The notes under the pieces: generated by a model
The model's input: only the letters and a program-made list of their open reading frames with translations
The model's database searches: none
Told to the model about the DNA's origin: nothing
Program-made: the position numbers and the translations under genes
Assembly: GCA_903876795.1 (NCBI GenBank)
Contig: CAIRBK010000041.1
Span: 30,040 to 94,039 of the forward strand
Reading direction: 5' to 3'
Length of the DNA: 64,000 nucleotides
Source: an uncultured Verrucomicrobiota bacterium
GTDB lineage: Bacteria > Verrucomicrobiota > Verrucomicrobiia > Opitutales > Opitutaceae
Shown here: piece after piece, positions 45,359-53,246 of the stretch
Layout: every line of letters begins with the position of its first letter
How positions within the stretch are numbered: the stretch's first letter is position 1

Positions 45359-46990
45359 ATGGTCAAGCAGGCGGCCATCCTCCTCGCGTTGCTGGTCACA
45401 CTGGCGCTGCCGTTTGCGCTGCGCACGACGCCGGAATCCGCCGGAAAAGCCGACGACACGCTGATCATCATCTCGCCGCACAACGAGGCCATTCGCCACG
45501 AGTTCGGCCTGGCATTCCCGCGCTGGTATCAGGCGCGCACCGGGCGCACGGTGGCGATCGATTGGCGCGTGATCGGCGGCACCAGCGAGATCGCCCGCCA
45601 CCTCGACGGCGAATACACGGCGGCGTTTCGCCACCACTGGGTCAACACGCTGGGCCGGCCCTGGAGCAACGAGGTGCAGTCGGCCTTTGGCAACGGCGCG
45701 CTGCCCGCCACCGCCCCGGCGGAGGCCCGCGAGGCGCGGGCGGCGTTTTTGGCGTCGGAGGTGAGCTGCGGCATCGATTTGTTTTTTGGCGGCGGCAGTT
45801 ACGACTTCATCCGGCAGGCGCAGGCCGGGCGTCTGGTGGATGGCGGCCTTTTGAAAAAACACCCGGAGTGGTTTGCCGAAGACGTGATTCCGTCGGCCTT
45901 CGCGGGCGAGCCGTACTGGGACCAGCAAGGGCGGTGGTTCGGCACGGTGCTGAGCTCGTTTGGCATCATCGCAAATCGCGACGCGTTGAAGCGGCTCGGG
46001 GTGCCGACGCCGAGCGCGTGGGCCGATCTGGCCGATCCGCGGCTGGCCGGCGAGGTCGCGTTGGCCGATCCCACCAAGAGCGGCTCGATGGCCAAGGCGT
46101 TTGAAAACGTGATCCAGCAGCAGATGCAGCGAGTGGTCGCGGCACGCCTGGCGACGGGGCCGTTCGCCGACGAAGCGGCGCGACGGGCGGCCGAGCAGCA
46201 GGCCGTAGCCGAGGGTTGGCTGGAGGGCGTCCGGCTGCTCCAGAAAATCGGGGCCAACGCGCGCTACTTCACCGATTCGGCGCAACGCGTGGCCATCGAC
46301 GTGGCGGCGGGTGACTGCGCGGCGGGCATGGGCATCGATTTCTTCGGACGCCAGCAGCAGGAGGCGGTGCGGCGTCGCGGCGCCTCCGATCGTGTGCTCT
46401 ATGTCGCGCCCGAGGGCGGTGCGGTGGCGTCGGTCGATCCGGTGGGAGTGTTGCGCGGGGCGCCGCACCGGGCGGTGGCTGAGCTGTTCGTCGAGTTCTG
46501 TTTGTCGATGGAAGGCCAGAAGCTCTGGAACTTGCAGCCGGGCACGCCTGACGGCCCGCAGTATTTCGCCCTGAGACGGCTGCCGGTGCGGAAGGATTTT
46601 TATACATTGCCGGGCATCGAGGCGGTGCGCAGCGATCCCCGCGAGCTGCCGTATGCGCCGCAGCCGGACCGTTTGATTTACCACCCCGAGCGCACCAGCC
46701 GACAGTTTCGGGAGATGTCCTTTGTGATCCGCGTGATGTGCCTGGATACCCAGCCGGAGCTGAAGCGGGCCTGGCGGGCGTTGATCGCGGCCGGTATGCC
46801 GGCGGACGCGCTGGCGGTTTTTTCCGATCTCTCCGCAGTGGACTACGCGGCGGTGAATGGCCGCATCCGCGACGCGCTGCGCTCCAAGAACAAGGTGGAC
46901 GAGATCACCCTGGCCAACGAGCTCGGCGCCCGTTTCCGCTCCCAGTATCGGCGTGCGGAGGAGATGGCCGGCGCGGCCGGTTCGCGTTGA
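45359..46990 (+). CDS. Extracellular solute-binding protein (Fe3+-type)
   Basis: The 543-residue protein starts MVKQAAILLALLVTLALPFA, a signal peptide or lipid-free anchor, followed by TLIIISPHNEAIRHEFGLAF and GGTSEIARHL, the shape of FbpA-like binding proteins. The start is 2 bp after the ATPase stop, so both belong to one operon. The last ~120 residues are longer than usual for FbpA and carry no recognised domain. The permease is absent nearby, so the transporter may be completed from another locus or be non-functional. Confidence 0.78.
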   Translation: MVKQAAILLALLVTLALPFALRTTPESAGKADDTLIIISPHNEAIRHEFGLAFPRWYQARTGRTVAIDWRVIGGTSEIARHLDGEYTAAFRHHWVNTLGRPWSNEVQSAFGNGALPATAPAEAREARAAFLASEVSCGIDLFFGGGSYDFIRQAQAGRLVDGGLLKKHPEWFAEDVIPSAFAGEPYWDQQGRWFGTVLSSFGIIANRDALKRLGVPTPSAWADLADPRLAGEVALADPTKSGSMAKAFENVIQQQMQRVVAARLATGPFADEAARRAAEQQAVAEGWLEGVRLLQKIGANARYFTDSAQRVAIDVAAGDCAAGMGIDFFGRQQQEAVRRRGASDRVLYVAPEGGAVASVDPVGVLRGAPHRAVAELFVEFCLSMEGQKLWNLQPGTPDGPQYFALRRLPVRKDFYTLPGIEAVRSDPRELPYAPQPDRLIYHPERTSRQFREMSFVIRVMCLDTQPELKRAWRALIAAGMPADALAVFSDLSAVDYAAVNGRIRDALRSKNKVDEITLANELGARFRSQYRRAEEMAGAAGSR

Positions 46991-47167
46991 GCTACGCCTG
47001 CGGGTGAGGTGGACCAGCCGACCTGCGGAGGCCACTCCGCGATGAACTCGGCGAACGTCGGCCCTGTGGCGGGCAAGGCGGGGTGGCTGGCGTGTCGGCC
47101 ATCGAGTCCGACGAGGTGTCAGAACTTGCGGGTTGTGCCCGGCGGGGCGACGGACGATTTTGGCTCG
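46991..47167 (+). other. 177-bp spacer with no supported gene
   Basis: Between the solute-binding protein stop and the amidohydrolase start I see no ribosome site, promoter or hairpin that convinces me. A frame is open through it from 47009 and could extend the amidohydrolase, but its composition does not look protein-like. Confidence 0.5.
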
Positions 47168-48064
47168 ATGCCGGTGATCGACGCCCATGTGCACCTTTAC
47201 CCGCCCGAGGTGAACCACGCTCCGGCGGCGTGGGCGGCCGCGCACGGTGAGCCGCAGTGGGCGCTCATGTGCGCCCGCGTGCGCAAGAAAACCGGCCGCC
47301 CGGTGCAGGGATTTCCCTCGGTCGATACGTTGTTGCGCGAGATGGACGCCGCCGGCGTGGATCGGGCGGTCCTGCTCGGGTGGTATTGGGAGACGCCCGC
47401 GAGTTGCGGGCTGCAGAATCGGTTTTACGCCGAGTGCGTGCGGGCGCACCCGGACCGCTTGTCGGCCTTCGCGACCGTGCAACCGCTGGCGGCCGGGGAC
47501 GCGTTGGCCGAGATGCGTCGGGCGCGCGAAGCGGGGCTGGCCGGGCTGGGCGAGCTGTCGCCTCATTCGCAAGGCCTAGCGGTGGACGATCCACGATGGC
47601 TCGCGGTGCTGGCGCTCGCCGACGAGTGGCGCTGGCCGGTCAACCTCCATGTGACCGAGCCCGATGGGGGCGCTTATCCCGGCCGCGTGGAGACCCCGCT
47701 GGCGGACTTTCCGCGGTTGGCCACGCAGTTTCCCCGGGTGAAGTTTGTCCTGGCCCACTGGGGAGGGCGCATCTGGCGCGCGGGCGCCGACTGGCCGATC
47801 AACGTGTGGGTCGATACCGCGGCTTCGCCGCTGCTCTACGGCGCGGATGCGGAGATCTGGCGCGAGGGCCTGGAGAGGGCGGGGGCCGCACGCGTGTTGT
47901 GGGGCACGGATTATCCGCTGGAGCTTTATCCGCAAGAAGCGGGCAAGGGAACGCTGGCGGGCTTTCTGGAGGAAGCGCGGTCCCGGGTGTCGTCAAGCGG
48001 GCATCCCGGGGCGGTTTTGGGTGAAAACGCGGCCCGGCTGTTGGGTTTGTCTGCGGCCGGTTGA
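47168..48064 (+). CDS. Amidohydrolase 2 (metal-dependent TIM-barrel hydrolase)
   Basis: The 298-residue product starts MPVIDAHVHLYPPEV with the metal-binding His7-x-His9. LHVTEPDGGAYPG and KFVLAHWGGRIWR supply further His ligands, and VLWGTDYPLELYP supplies the conserved Asp. This is the amidohydrolase 2 (COG2159) pattern, a family including decarboxylases and lactonases. The reaction is unknown. The start is chosen at 47168 because the barrel strand begins there; the reading frame extends upstream to 47009. Confidence 0.87.
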   Translation: MPVIDAHVHLYPPEVNHAPAAWAAAHGEPQWALMCARVRKKTGRPVQGFPSVDTLLREMDAAGVDRAVLLGWYWETPASCGLQNRFYAECVRAHPDRLSAFATVQPLAAGDALAEMRRAREAGLAGLGELSPHSQGLAVDDPRWLAVLALADEWRWPVNLHVTEPDGGAYPGRVETPLADFPRLATQFPRVKFVLAHWGGRIWRAGADWPINVWVDTAASPLLYGADAEIWREGLERAGAARVLWGTDYPLELYPQEAGKGTLAGFLEEARSRVSSSGHPGAVLGENAARLLGLSAAG

Positions 48065-48083
48065 CCGAAGCGGCCGTGGCGGG

Positions 48084-48641
48084 TCAGGCGTATTTTTTGA
48101 CCAGCTGGGTGAATCCCTTGAAGAACGGGTGCCCGGCGTCGTGCAGCAAGGCGTAGAAGACGGTTTCGGACGGAAGAACGTGGATGCCCGACCGTGTCAA
48201 CGCATCAATGCACGCGGCGGCGTCTGCCGGCCGGCGCGCCCCGATGGCGTCAGAGAGGACCGTGACCTGGAGGTTGGCGTCGAGGGCGCCGAGGGCGGTC
48301 TGGTAGATGAACACGGGGGTTTCGATGCCGCACAGGACGAGGTGTTCGATGTCGAGCGAGCGCAGGGCGTCGTGGATGCCGTCGTCCGCGAAGACGGAGA
48401 ACGTGCTCTTCGCGTGCACATCCGCACCGGGTGCCAGCGCGAGCAGTTCGGGCAAGGTGCCGCCGAGTTTGCGCGGGAGTTGCTCGGTGAAGGCGACGCG
48501 CATGCCCAGACCCGCAGCGGCCTCGACGGCAAAGGCGCACCGTTTTTGAACCGCCTCGGTCTCGGCGACGCCCTTCAAGAAGACGGGTTGAAGATCGACG
48601 CAGAGCAGGAGGACGTTGGAAAGCGGTGCGGAGCGGGACAT
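48084..48641 (-). CDS. Isochorismatase-like cysteine hydrolase
   Basis: The 185-residue protein carries the catalytic triad of this family: Asp16 (LLLCVDLQPVF), Lys78 (DVHAKSTFS) and Cys104 (LVLCGIETPVFIYQTAL), with a cis-peptide GIE. Members cleave isochorismate, nicotinamide or related amides. The chemistry here is not fixed by sequence. It begins 5 bp before the metallophosphatase stop on the minus strand and ends 19 bp from the convergent amidohydrolase gene. Confidence 0.88.
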   Translation of the reverse strand: MSRSAPLSNVLLLCVDLQPVFLKGVAETEAVQKRCAFAVEAAAGLGMRVAFTEQLPRKLGGTLPELLALAPGADVHAKSTFSVFADDGIHDALRSLDIEHLVLCGIETPVFIYQTALGALDANLQVTVLSDAIGARRPADAAACIDALTRSGIHVLPSETVFYALLHDAGHPFFKGFTQLVKKYA

Positions 48642-48646
48642 GGTGT

Positions 48647-49312
48647 TCAGGGATAATAACGGCGGCGGGCTTTGACCTGCACGAACCGTTTTTCGGGAAG
48701 GATGTAGGCGGTGAGGCAGCCGCCCATCACGCAAGCGGTGTCGATGCCGACGGACCACTTGAATTTATAGACCTCGGAACGGGGCGTGTGGCCGTAGACG
48801 ACGAAGGGCGGACCGTTCCACAGATCGGCCCACGGCGGGGCGTCGGGGGCGTCGGCGCGTTTGCACGGACGGCCTTGTTTGTCGATCGATTGGATGCGGG
48901 TGACGACGGAAGCGGGCTGCTTTTGCCAGGGCTCGTCGGGCAGGAACCCCCCGTGAACAAACACGGTGTTGAACTCCTCGACGTGGTGGGTGAGGGGCAT
49001 CGCCTCCAGGTAGGCCCAGTCCTCGGCGCGCAGTTTTTGGAACGTGTCGGCGTCGGTCTCGCGGGAGATTTCGGAGACCGGGGTCTTGTTTTTGCGATAG
49101 GCGAGCAGGCGCAGCTCGTGGTTGCCCAGGAGGGAGATCGCGCGGTTTTGGCGGGCGAGGTCGATCACCTTGCAACTGTCAGGGCCGCGGTTGACGAGGT
49201 CGCCGACGAGGATCAGACAGTCGTCCTTGGTGAGTTCGAGGCGGTCAAGCAGCTCGGAAAACTCTTGGTGACAACCATGGATGTCGCCGATGGCGATGAT
49301 GCGGCCGTTCAT
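48647..49312 (-). CDS. Serine/threonine-type metallophosphatase
   Basis: The 221-residue enzyme starts MNGRIIAIGDIHGCHQEFSE, with GDIHG (9-13) and GDLVNRGPDS, SLLGNHELRLLAYR, and FVHGGFLPDEPW, VYGHTPRSEVYKFK: the five-block metal ligands of calcineurin-like phosphatases. It could dephosphorylate proteins or hydrolyse dinucleoside polyphosphates (ApaH-like). The reading frame continues upstream to 49900, but that part is a shadow of the opposite gene, and the GDIHG strand decides the ATG at 49312. Confidence 0.92.
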   Translation of the reverse strand: MNGRIIAIGDIHGCHQEFSELLDRLELTKDDCLILVGDLVNRGPDSCKVIDLARQNRAISLLGNHELRLLAYRKNKTPVSEISRETDADTFQKLRAEDWAYLEAMPLTHHVEEFNTVFVHGGFLPDEPWQKQPASVVTRIQSIDKQGRPCKRADAPDAPPWADLWNGPPFVVYGHTPRSEVYKFKWSVGIDTACVMGGCLTAYILPEKRFVQVKARRRYYP

Positions 49313-49372
49313 TCGTGCGTGTGGCGGAAATTTGCTAGCGTCCACCCCCCGTGGAAGTAAACAAGAAAGCCT

Positions 49373-49939
49373 ATGGAATTGAACCTGCAGCCTCTGGCCA
49401 CGTCTTGTTTCGTCACCGGAAAACCCTTCGGTGAGGGCGAGCGGGTGCTCAGTTTCCTGGTGCGCAACGAGACGTCCGAAGAGGTGGCGCGCTACGATGT
49501 GCTGGAAGCGGTGCGCGCCGAGTTCACCGCGCCCGGCGAGGTGGCGTGCAGCTGGGCGCATGTGTTCAAGCCGCGCAAATCCGGCGAAAACCCCGAGCGC
49601 GCGCTCAAGCTCACTGCGGAAAATCTCTTCGTCACCCTGGCCGATCCGGCCAACGAAATCGCGCCCGGTAACGAGCGGCTGGTGCAGTTCCTCGCCTTGA
49701 TGCTGGAGCGTAAAAAGCTGCTCCGCCCCAAGGGCCGCGCCGCCGACGGCAGTCGCGACTTGTTCGAGCACTCCAAGACCAAGCTCGTCTACGCCGTGCC
49801 GGCCGGCGACCTCAACCCCGAGTTCTTCCTGGCCATCCAGGAGCAACTCGGCCTGCTCGTGGGCGGCGACGCCCAAAAGGCTCCCGTGTCCAAGCCCCAT
49901 TCAGAGGCCGCTCCCGCCGGTCCGGTTTCCTCGAATTGA
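49373..49939 (+). CDS. Conserved hypothetical protein
   Basis: I do not recognise this 188-residue protein. It starts MELNLQPLATSCFVTGKPFG, followed by LSFLVRNETSEEVARYDVLE and a Pro/Ala-rich tail (QKAPVSKPHSEAAPAG). No signal peptide, membrane segment or catalytic motif is seen. The gene diverges from the metallophosphatase over 60 bp and precedes gltX by 139 bp. Codon use is GC-rich like its neighbours, so it is probably real. Confidence 0.7.
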   Translation: MELNLQPLATSCFVTGKPFGEGERVLSFLVRNETSEEVARYDVLEAVRAEFTAPGEVACSWAHVFKPRKSGENPERALKLTAENLFVTLADPANEIAPGNERLVQFLALMLERKKLLRPKGRAADGSRDLFEHSKTKLVYAVPAGDLNPEFFLAIQEQLGLLVGGDAQKAPVSKPHSEAAPAGPVSSN

Positions 49940-50078
49940 GCACCGCTGGTCGGACTAGTCTCGGCGTCGTCCCGGCATCGTTCGGCCTGGACTGCGGCGG
50001 TGGGAGGCTTTGACAGCCCCGGCCAGCTAAGCCTGTCTGGCGTTTTGCCCGTGTTTGCGGGTGTCATTTTTTAAAACC

Positions 50079-51458
50079 ATGTCCCACGTTCGCGTCCGTT
50101 TCGCTCCCAGTCCGACCGGGTTCTTCCACATCGGCAGCGCCCGCACCGCGCTGTTCAACTGGCTTTACGCCCGCCACACCGGCGGCGTGTTTATCCTCCG
50201 CATCGAGGACACCGATCAGGCGCGCAACAGTGAGGAGTTCCTCAATGTCATCTACGACAGCCTCACCTGGCTCGGCATGAATTGGGACGAGGGTCCCAAG
50301 ATCGGCGGTGCCTACGGTCCCTATCGCCAGAGCGAGCGCGCTCCCATCTACAAGGAGTATCTCCAGAAACTCCTCGACGCCGGCCGCGCCTACGAAAAGG
50401 ACGGCGCCATCTGGTTCAGGCTGCTCGGCGAGCGCTCCGAGGTGTTCGATGATCATCGCCAGAAGACCGTCATCAAGGTCGCCAATACGCCGGCGGTGAT
50501 CGACGACCAGATCCGCGGGCGCGTCGAGCGCCTCGAAGACGAGGATTTCGTGATCTTCCGTTCCGACGGGAATCCGGTGTTCCACTTCGTCAACGTCGTG
50601 GACGACATCGCCATGAAGATCACCCATGTGATCCGCGGCGAGGACCACCTTTCCAACACGAGCAAGCACGTCGAGCTGTTCAAGGCCTTAGGCGCGCCCG
50701 TGCCGAAGTTCGCCCACATCCCGCTCATCCTGAAACAAAACGGGCCGGGCAAGATGTCGAAGCGCGACCAGGGTGCGCTCATCGAGGAGTATCAGCGGCG
50801 TGGCTACCTGCCCGAGGCGTTGGTCAACTTCCTCTCGCTGCTCGGCTGGTCGCCCAAGGACGACCGCGAGAAGATGCGTATCGCGGACATCATCGAGCTC
50901 TTCGATTTCCCCGGGATCAACCAGAGCAACGCGCGCTTCGACGACAAGAAACTCGCGCACATGAACATGGCTTACCTGCTGGAACTGCCGGCCGACGCCA
51001 TTGTTGACCGGGCCCGCGCCTACTTCGGCAAACAAGGCACGCCGGCCTCCGCGGCGGCGCTCGCGGCCAATCCGGCGTATTTCCGCGAGGTCATGCTCAT
51101 CAGCCAGCCCAAGATCAAAGGCATCGAGGAGCTGCCGGCCTACACCGCGTATTTTTTCGGAGAGGATTTTGTGATCGACGTCAAGGTGCGCGACAAAGTC
51201 ATGGGCAAGGGCGAACCGAAGGCCCGCCTGGCGGAGTTGACCGAGGCGTTGGCGACGATGGATTTCTCCAGTGACACCGCCATCGAGGAGGGCATCAAGG
51301 CGCTCGCGACGGCCAAGGGTCTGGGCTTTGGGGATTATCAATCCGTCGCTCGACTGGCCGTGAGCGGCACCAACGTGGGACCGAGTCTCACGAGCCTGTT
51401 CCGCGTGCTCGGCCGTGAACGCGTGCTGGCCCGCTTCGCGCGGCTCGCCTCGTCGTAA
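50079..51458 (+). CDS. gltX: Glutamate-tRNA ligase
   Basis: The 459-residue class I synthetase has the HIGH-type [16 protein letters not shown] at residues 8-23, KMSKR near residue 225 ([13 protein letters not shown]), and the C-terminal anticodon-binding domain. It charges tRNA-Glu (or misacylates tRNA-Gln in bacteria with GatCAB; glnS is also present here). The start is an ATG at 50079 without an obvious ribosome site. It is convergent with hipA; 16 bp separate their stops. Confidence 0.95.
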   Translation: MSHVRVRFAPSPTGFFHIGSARTALFNWLYARHTGGVFILRIEDTDQARNSEEFLNVIYDSLTWLGMNWDEGPKIGGAYGPYRQSERAPIYKEYLQKLLDAGRAYEKDGAIWFRLLGERSEVFDDHRQKTVIKVANTPAVIDDQIRGRVERLEDEDFVIFRSDGNPVFHFVNVVDDIAMKITHVIRGEDHLSNTSKHVELFKALGAPVPKFAHIPLILKQNGPGKMSKRDQGALIEEYQRRGYLPEALVNFLSLLGWSPKDDREKMRIADIIELFDFPGINQSNARFDDKKLAHMNMAYLLELPADAIVDRARAYFGKQGTPASAAALAANPAYFREVMLISQPKIKGIEELPAYTAYFFGEDFVIDVKVRDKVMGKGEPKARLAELTEALATMDFSSDTAIEEGIKALATAKGLGFGDYQSVARLAVSGTNVGPSLTSLFRVLGRERVLARFARLASS

Positions 51459-51474
51459 CGAGACCTGAGCGGAT

Positions 51475-52779
51475 TTATTCGACGGGAAAATCCAGGCGGT
51501 GGGCCGCCTGGATTTTATTGGCCGTGCCGGCGGGCACACCGGCCGCAGCGGCGAATTCGGGCCATCGCTTCACGGCGGCAAGCACGTCGCCGATGATGGC
51601 GGCGACGACGCCTTTTTTGAGCGAGGCGGCTTTGGCGCACGCCTTGAAATCGGCCAGCGTGAAACCGTCGCGCTTGCCGTTGAGCGTCATCTGCTGGGAC
51701 AACGTCCACGCGCCTGAGGGATTGTAACTGTAGGTGACGTCGAAGGCGGGCGAGAGTGACCAGCGCCCTTGTTTGTCCATCAAGAAGGCGATGTTTTTGA
51801 CGTGGTCGTCCTGGTTGCGCGCGACGATGTTGAATGCCATGCGGCGGAACTGTTCCTCGGCCGACGCCGGCGGCAGACCGAGCCGACCGATGACGAGCAA
51901 CGCCTGCTCGTAGGAATAGGCGCCCGCCTGGTTGAAATCGAAGTGGCCAAGCGCGCAGAGCGACTGCATGTGGAGTTTGCCGCCGCCCGGGACGCGGTCA
52001 AAGCGACGCGTCATGAAATGGCGCCGGCCGTTTTCCTCGAAGAGGCGGCACTCGCTCATTGTGATGCCGGCGGCGCGAGCCATGAGCGCATAGGCGTATT
52101 CGATGGCGCCAAAGCCGGCGGGATCGTCGAGCTCCTTGTCCTTGTTGCCGCTCACGCCGTCGAATTTGAGCAGCCAATATTCAAAACCGTCGCCGGCCTC
52201 GACCTGACCGGAGCGCACCTCGCGGGTGGCCGGGTTCCAGGCGATCACGGCCTTGGCGCGCGCGCCGCCGGCGGACGTGCCCACACGCAGGATGTCGTTG
52301 AGGGCTTTTTGGCGACCGCTCGCGCTTAAATTTCCCGAAAGCGAGGACCGGTGCTGCAACACCGCCGAGGCGAGACGCACCAGCGCATCGATCTCGATCT
52401 TGGACCCCTTGCGAGGACGAGGGCCCAGCCCCGGGGAAAACTCCAGCGCGCCCATGCCGCGCGTGACGGTGTAGCACAGACGCTCGATAGCGCCGAACGA
52501 CTCCGGCGTGCGGCCTTCCGTGGCGAGCCAGGCATCGATCAGCGCGTTGCCGAATTTATCGGGCAACGAGTCTGACAACATTCCCGGGAGGCCGTGAAAC
52601 GTCCCGCGCGGCAGGGCGGGGAATTCATACACGCGCCTGGCCAACGGCATGACCAACGGCGACAGCTCGATGCCGCTGCCGACAAACGCATCTTCGTATT
52701 CGAACGACGCACAGTCCCGCCCTGGCTCCTGTGAAACCGCACCAATGGTGCGCCCCCAGAGTTTGACCTCGGCGATCAT
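51475..52779 (-). CDS. hipA: HipA-like kinase toxin
   Basis: The 434-residue protein matches HipA. The N-subdomain includes FEYEDAFVGSGIELSPLVMP and FHGLPGMLSDSLPDKFGN. The catalytic core FNIVARNQDDHVKNIAFLMD contains the Asn-x-Asp-Asp-His of the kinase active site, and SPAFDVTYSYN follows with the DFG-like Asp. HipA kinases phosphorylate glutamate-tRNA ligase to halt growth; strikingly, gltX lies just downstream. It forms a type II toxin-antitoxin pair with hipB 2 bp upstream. Its last codons encode the gltX terminator hairpin. Confidence 0.92.
   Translation of the reverse strand: MIAEVKLWGRTIGAVSQEPGRDCASFEYEDAFVGSGIELSPLVMPLARRVYEFPALPRGTFHGLPGMLSDSLPDKFGNALIDAWLATEGRTPESFGAIERLCYTVTRGMGALEFSPGLGPRPRKGSKIEIDALVRLASAVLQHRSSLSGNLSASGRQKALNDILRVGTSAGGARAKAVIAWNPATREVRSGQVEAGDGFEYWLLKFDGVSGNKDKELDDPAGFGAIEYAYALMARAAGITMSECRLFEENGRRHFMTRRFDRVPGGGKLHMQSLCALGHFDFNQAGAYSYEQALLVIGRLGLPPASAEEQFRRMAFNIVARNQDDHVKNIAFLMDKQGRWSLSPAFDVTYSYNPSGAWTLSQQMTLNGKRDGFTLADFKACAKAASLKKGVVAAIIGDVLAAVKRWPEFAAAAGVPAGTANKIQAAHRLDFPVE
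51487..51519 (+). terminator. gltX terminator hairpin embedded in hipA coding DNA
   Basis: A perfect 13-bp stem (51487-51499 with 51504-51516; left arm begins AAAATCC, right arm ends GGATTTT) has the loop TGGG. It is followed by ATT, and four T residues form the end of the right arm, so RNA read from gltX meets an intrinsic terminator 28 bp after its stop. On the minus strand the same bases encode the last residues of HipA (NKIQAAHRLDF). It probably acts bidirectionally. Confidence 0.8.
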
Positions 52780-52781
52780 GG

Positions 52782-53138
52782 TTATTCACCCCACGTCCAC
52801 TTTTTCTCGGCGAGCGTGCCGGGCTCGGGTGCGCGACGACCCGTGGCTCGGCGGCGCGAATGCCCCTGCAGGCGCAGCAAAGCCATCGGACTCGGAGCGG
52901 GCTCGGGCAGGAAAGCCTCGAACCTATCCAAGATCCCCAAAGCCCGGCAGACGCGCACGAAGCCCGACAATTGCGCGGCCACCTGGCCGGCTTCGAGCCG
53001 CTCAATCGTGCGTTTGCCGACGCCGGCCATGTAGGCGAGATCGGCCTGGGTGAGATTTCGGTCAAGACGCAGACGCGCCACGCGTGCACCCAATTCCTTG
53101 AGCACGGCGTCGTCGGTGAGCTGGGCTGTGATCTTCAT
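52782..53138 (-). CDS. hipB: HipB-like XRE antitoxin
   Basis: The 118-residue protein has a Cro/C1-type helix-turn-helix RNLTQADLAYMAGVGKRTIERLEAGQ (~28-53) and a C-terminal tail (SRRRATGRRAPEPGTLAEKK) longer than E. coli HipB. Antitoxins of this class bind the operator as a dimer and sequester HipA. The ATG at 53138 lies within 3-5 bp of the predicted transcript start, which would make the mRNA nearly leaderless. Confidence 0.9.
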   Translation of the reverse strand: MKITAQLTDDAVLKELGARVARLRLDRNLTQADLAYMAGVGKRTIERLEAGQVAAQLSGFVRVCRALGILDRFEAFLPEPAPSPMALLRLQGHSRRRATGRRAPEPGTLAEKKWTWGE

Positions 53139-53147
53139 CGCTCAGCC

Positions 53148-53176
53148 AATAGAAACGAATAATTAGAAACTGTCAA
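53148..53176 (-). promoter_or_regulatory. Candidate hipBA promoter
   Basis: On the minus strand TTGACA (53171-53176) and TCTATT (53148-53153) are separated by 17 bp. The predicted transcript start falls near 53141, only a few bases before the hipB ATG. The -35 is perfect; the -10 matches four of six bases. Confidence 0.6.
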
Positions 53177-53179
53177 ATC

Positions 53180-53193
53180 CGCCTTTAATGGCG
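53180..53193. promoter_or_regulatory. HipB operator copy 1 (CGCC-N6-GGCG palindrome)
   Basis: The palindrome CGCCTTTAATGGCG lies just upstream of the -35 box of the hipBA promoter. Together with the second copy it forms a larger near-perfect inverted repeat. It fits the site type (short inverted repeat with six-base spacer) bound by XRE-type antitoxins, but binding is inferred. Confidence 0.6.
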
Positions 53194-53219
53194 AATATGA
53201 GGCTTATATGTAGTTTATT

Positions 53220-53233
53220 CGCCATAAAAGGCG
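53220..53233. promoter_or_regulatory. HipB operator copy 2 (CGCC-N6-GGCG palindrome)
   Basis: CGCCATAAAAGGCG repeats the half-sites of copy 1, centred 40 bp away, close to four helical turns, so two HipB dimers could sit on the same face and be bridged by HipA. The next plus-strand bases are TATAAT (53234-53239), another possible -10. Confidence 0.6.
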
Positions 53234-53246
53234 TATAATGGGATTT

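Noticed and set aside
45266..47572. A 768-residue open frame on the minus strand opposite the solute-binding and amidohydrolase genes
   Set aside because: It is a mirror of two well-supported plus-strand genes in GC-rich DNA, with Arg/His/Gly-rich composition and no family signal.
50010..50038. Promoter upstream of gltX (TTGACA at 50010-50015)
   Set aside because: A perfect -35 is present, but the base window for the -10 (CTGTCT) matches only two of six positions, so I did not list it as a feature.
53234..53239. Plus-strand TATAAT as a promoter running into glnS antisense
   Set aside because: No acceptable -35 lies at 16-18 bp upstream (TAGTTT-like only), and no gene follows on that strand.
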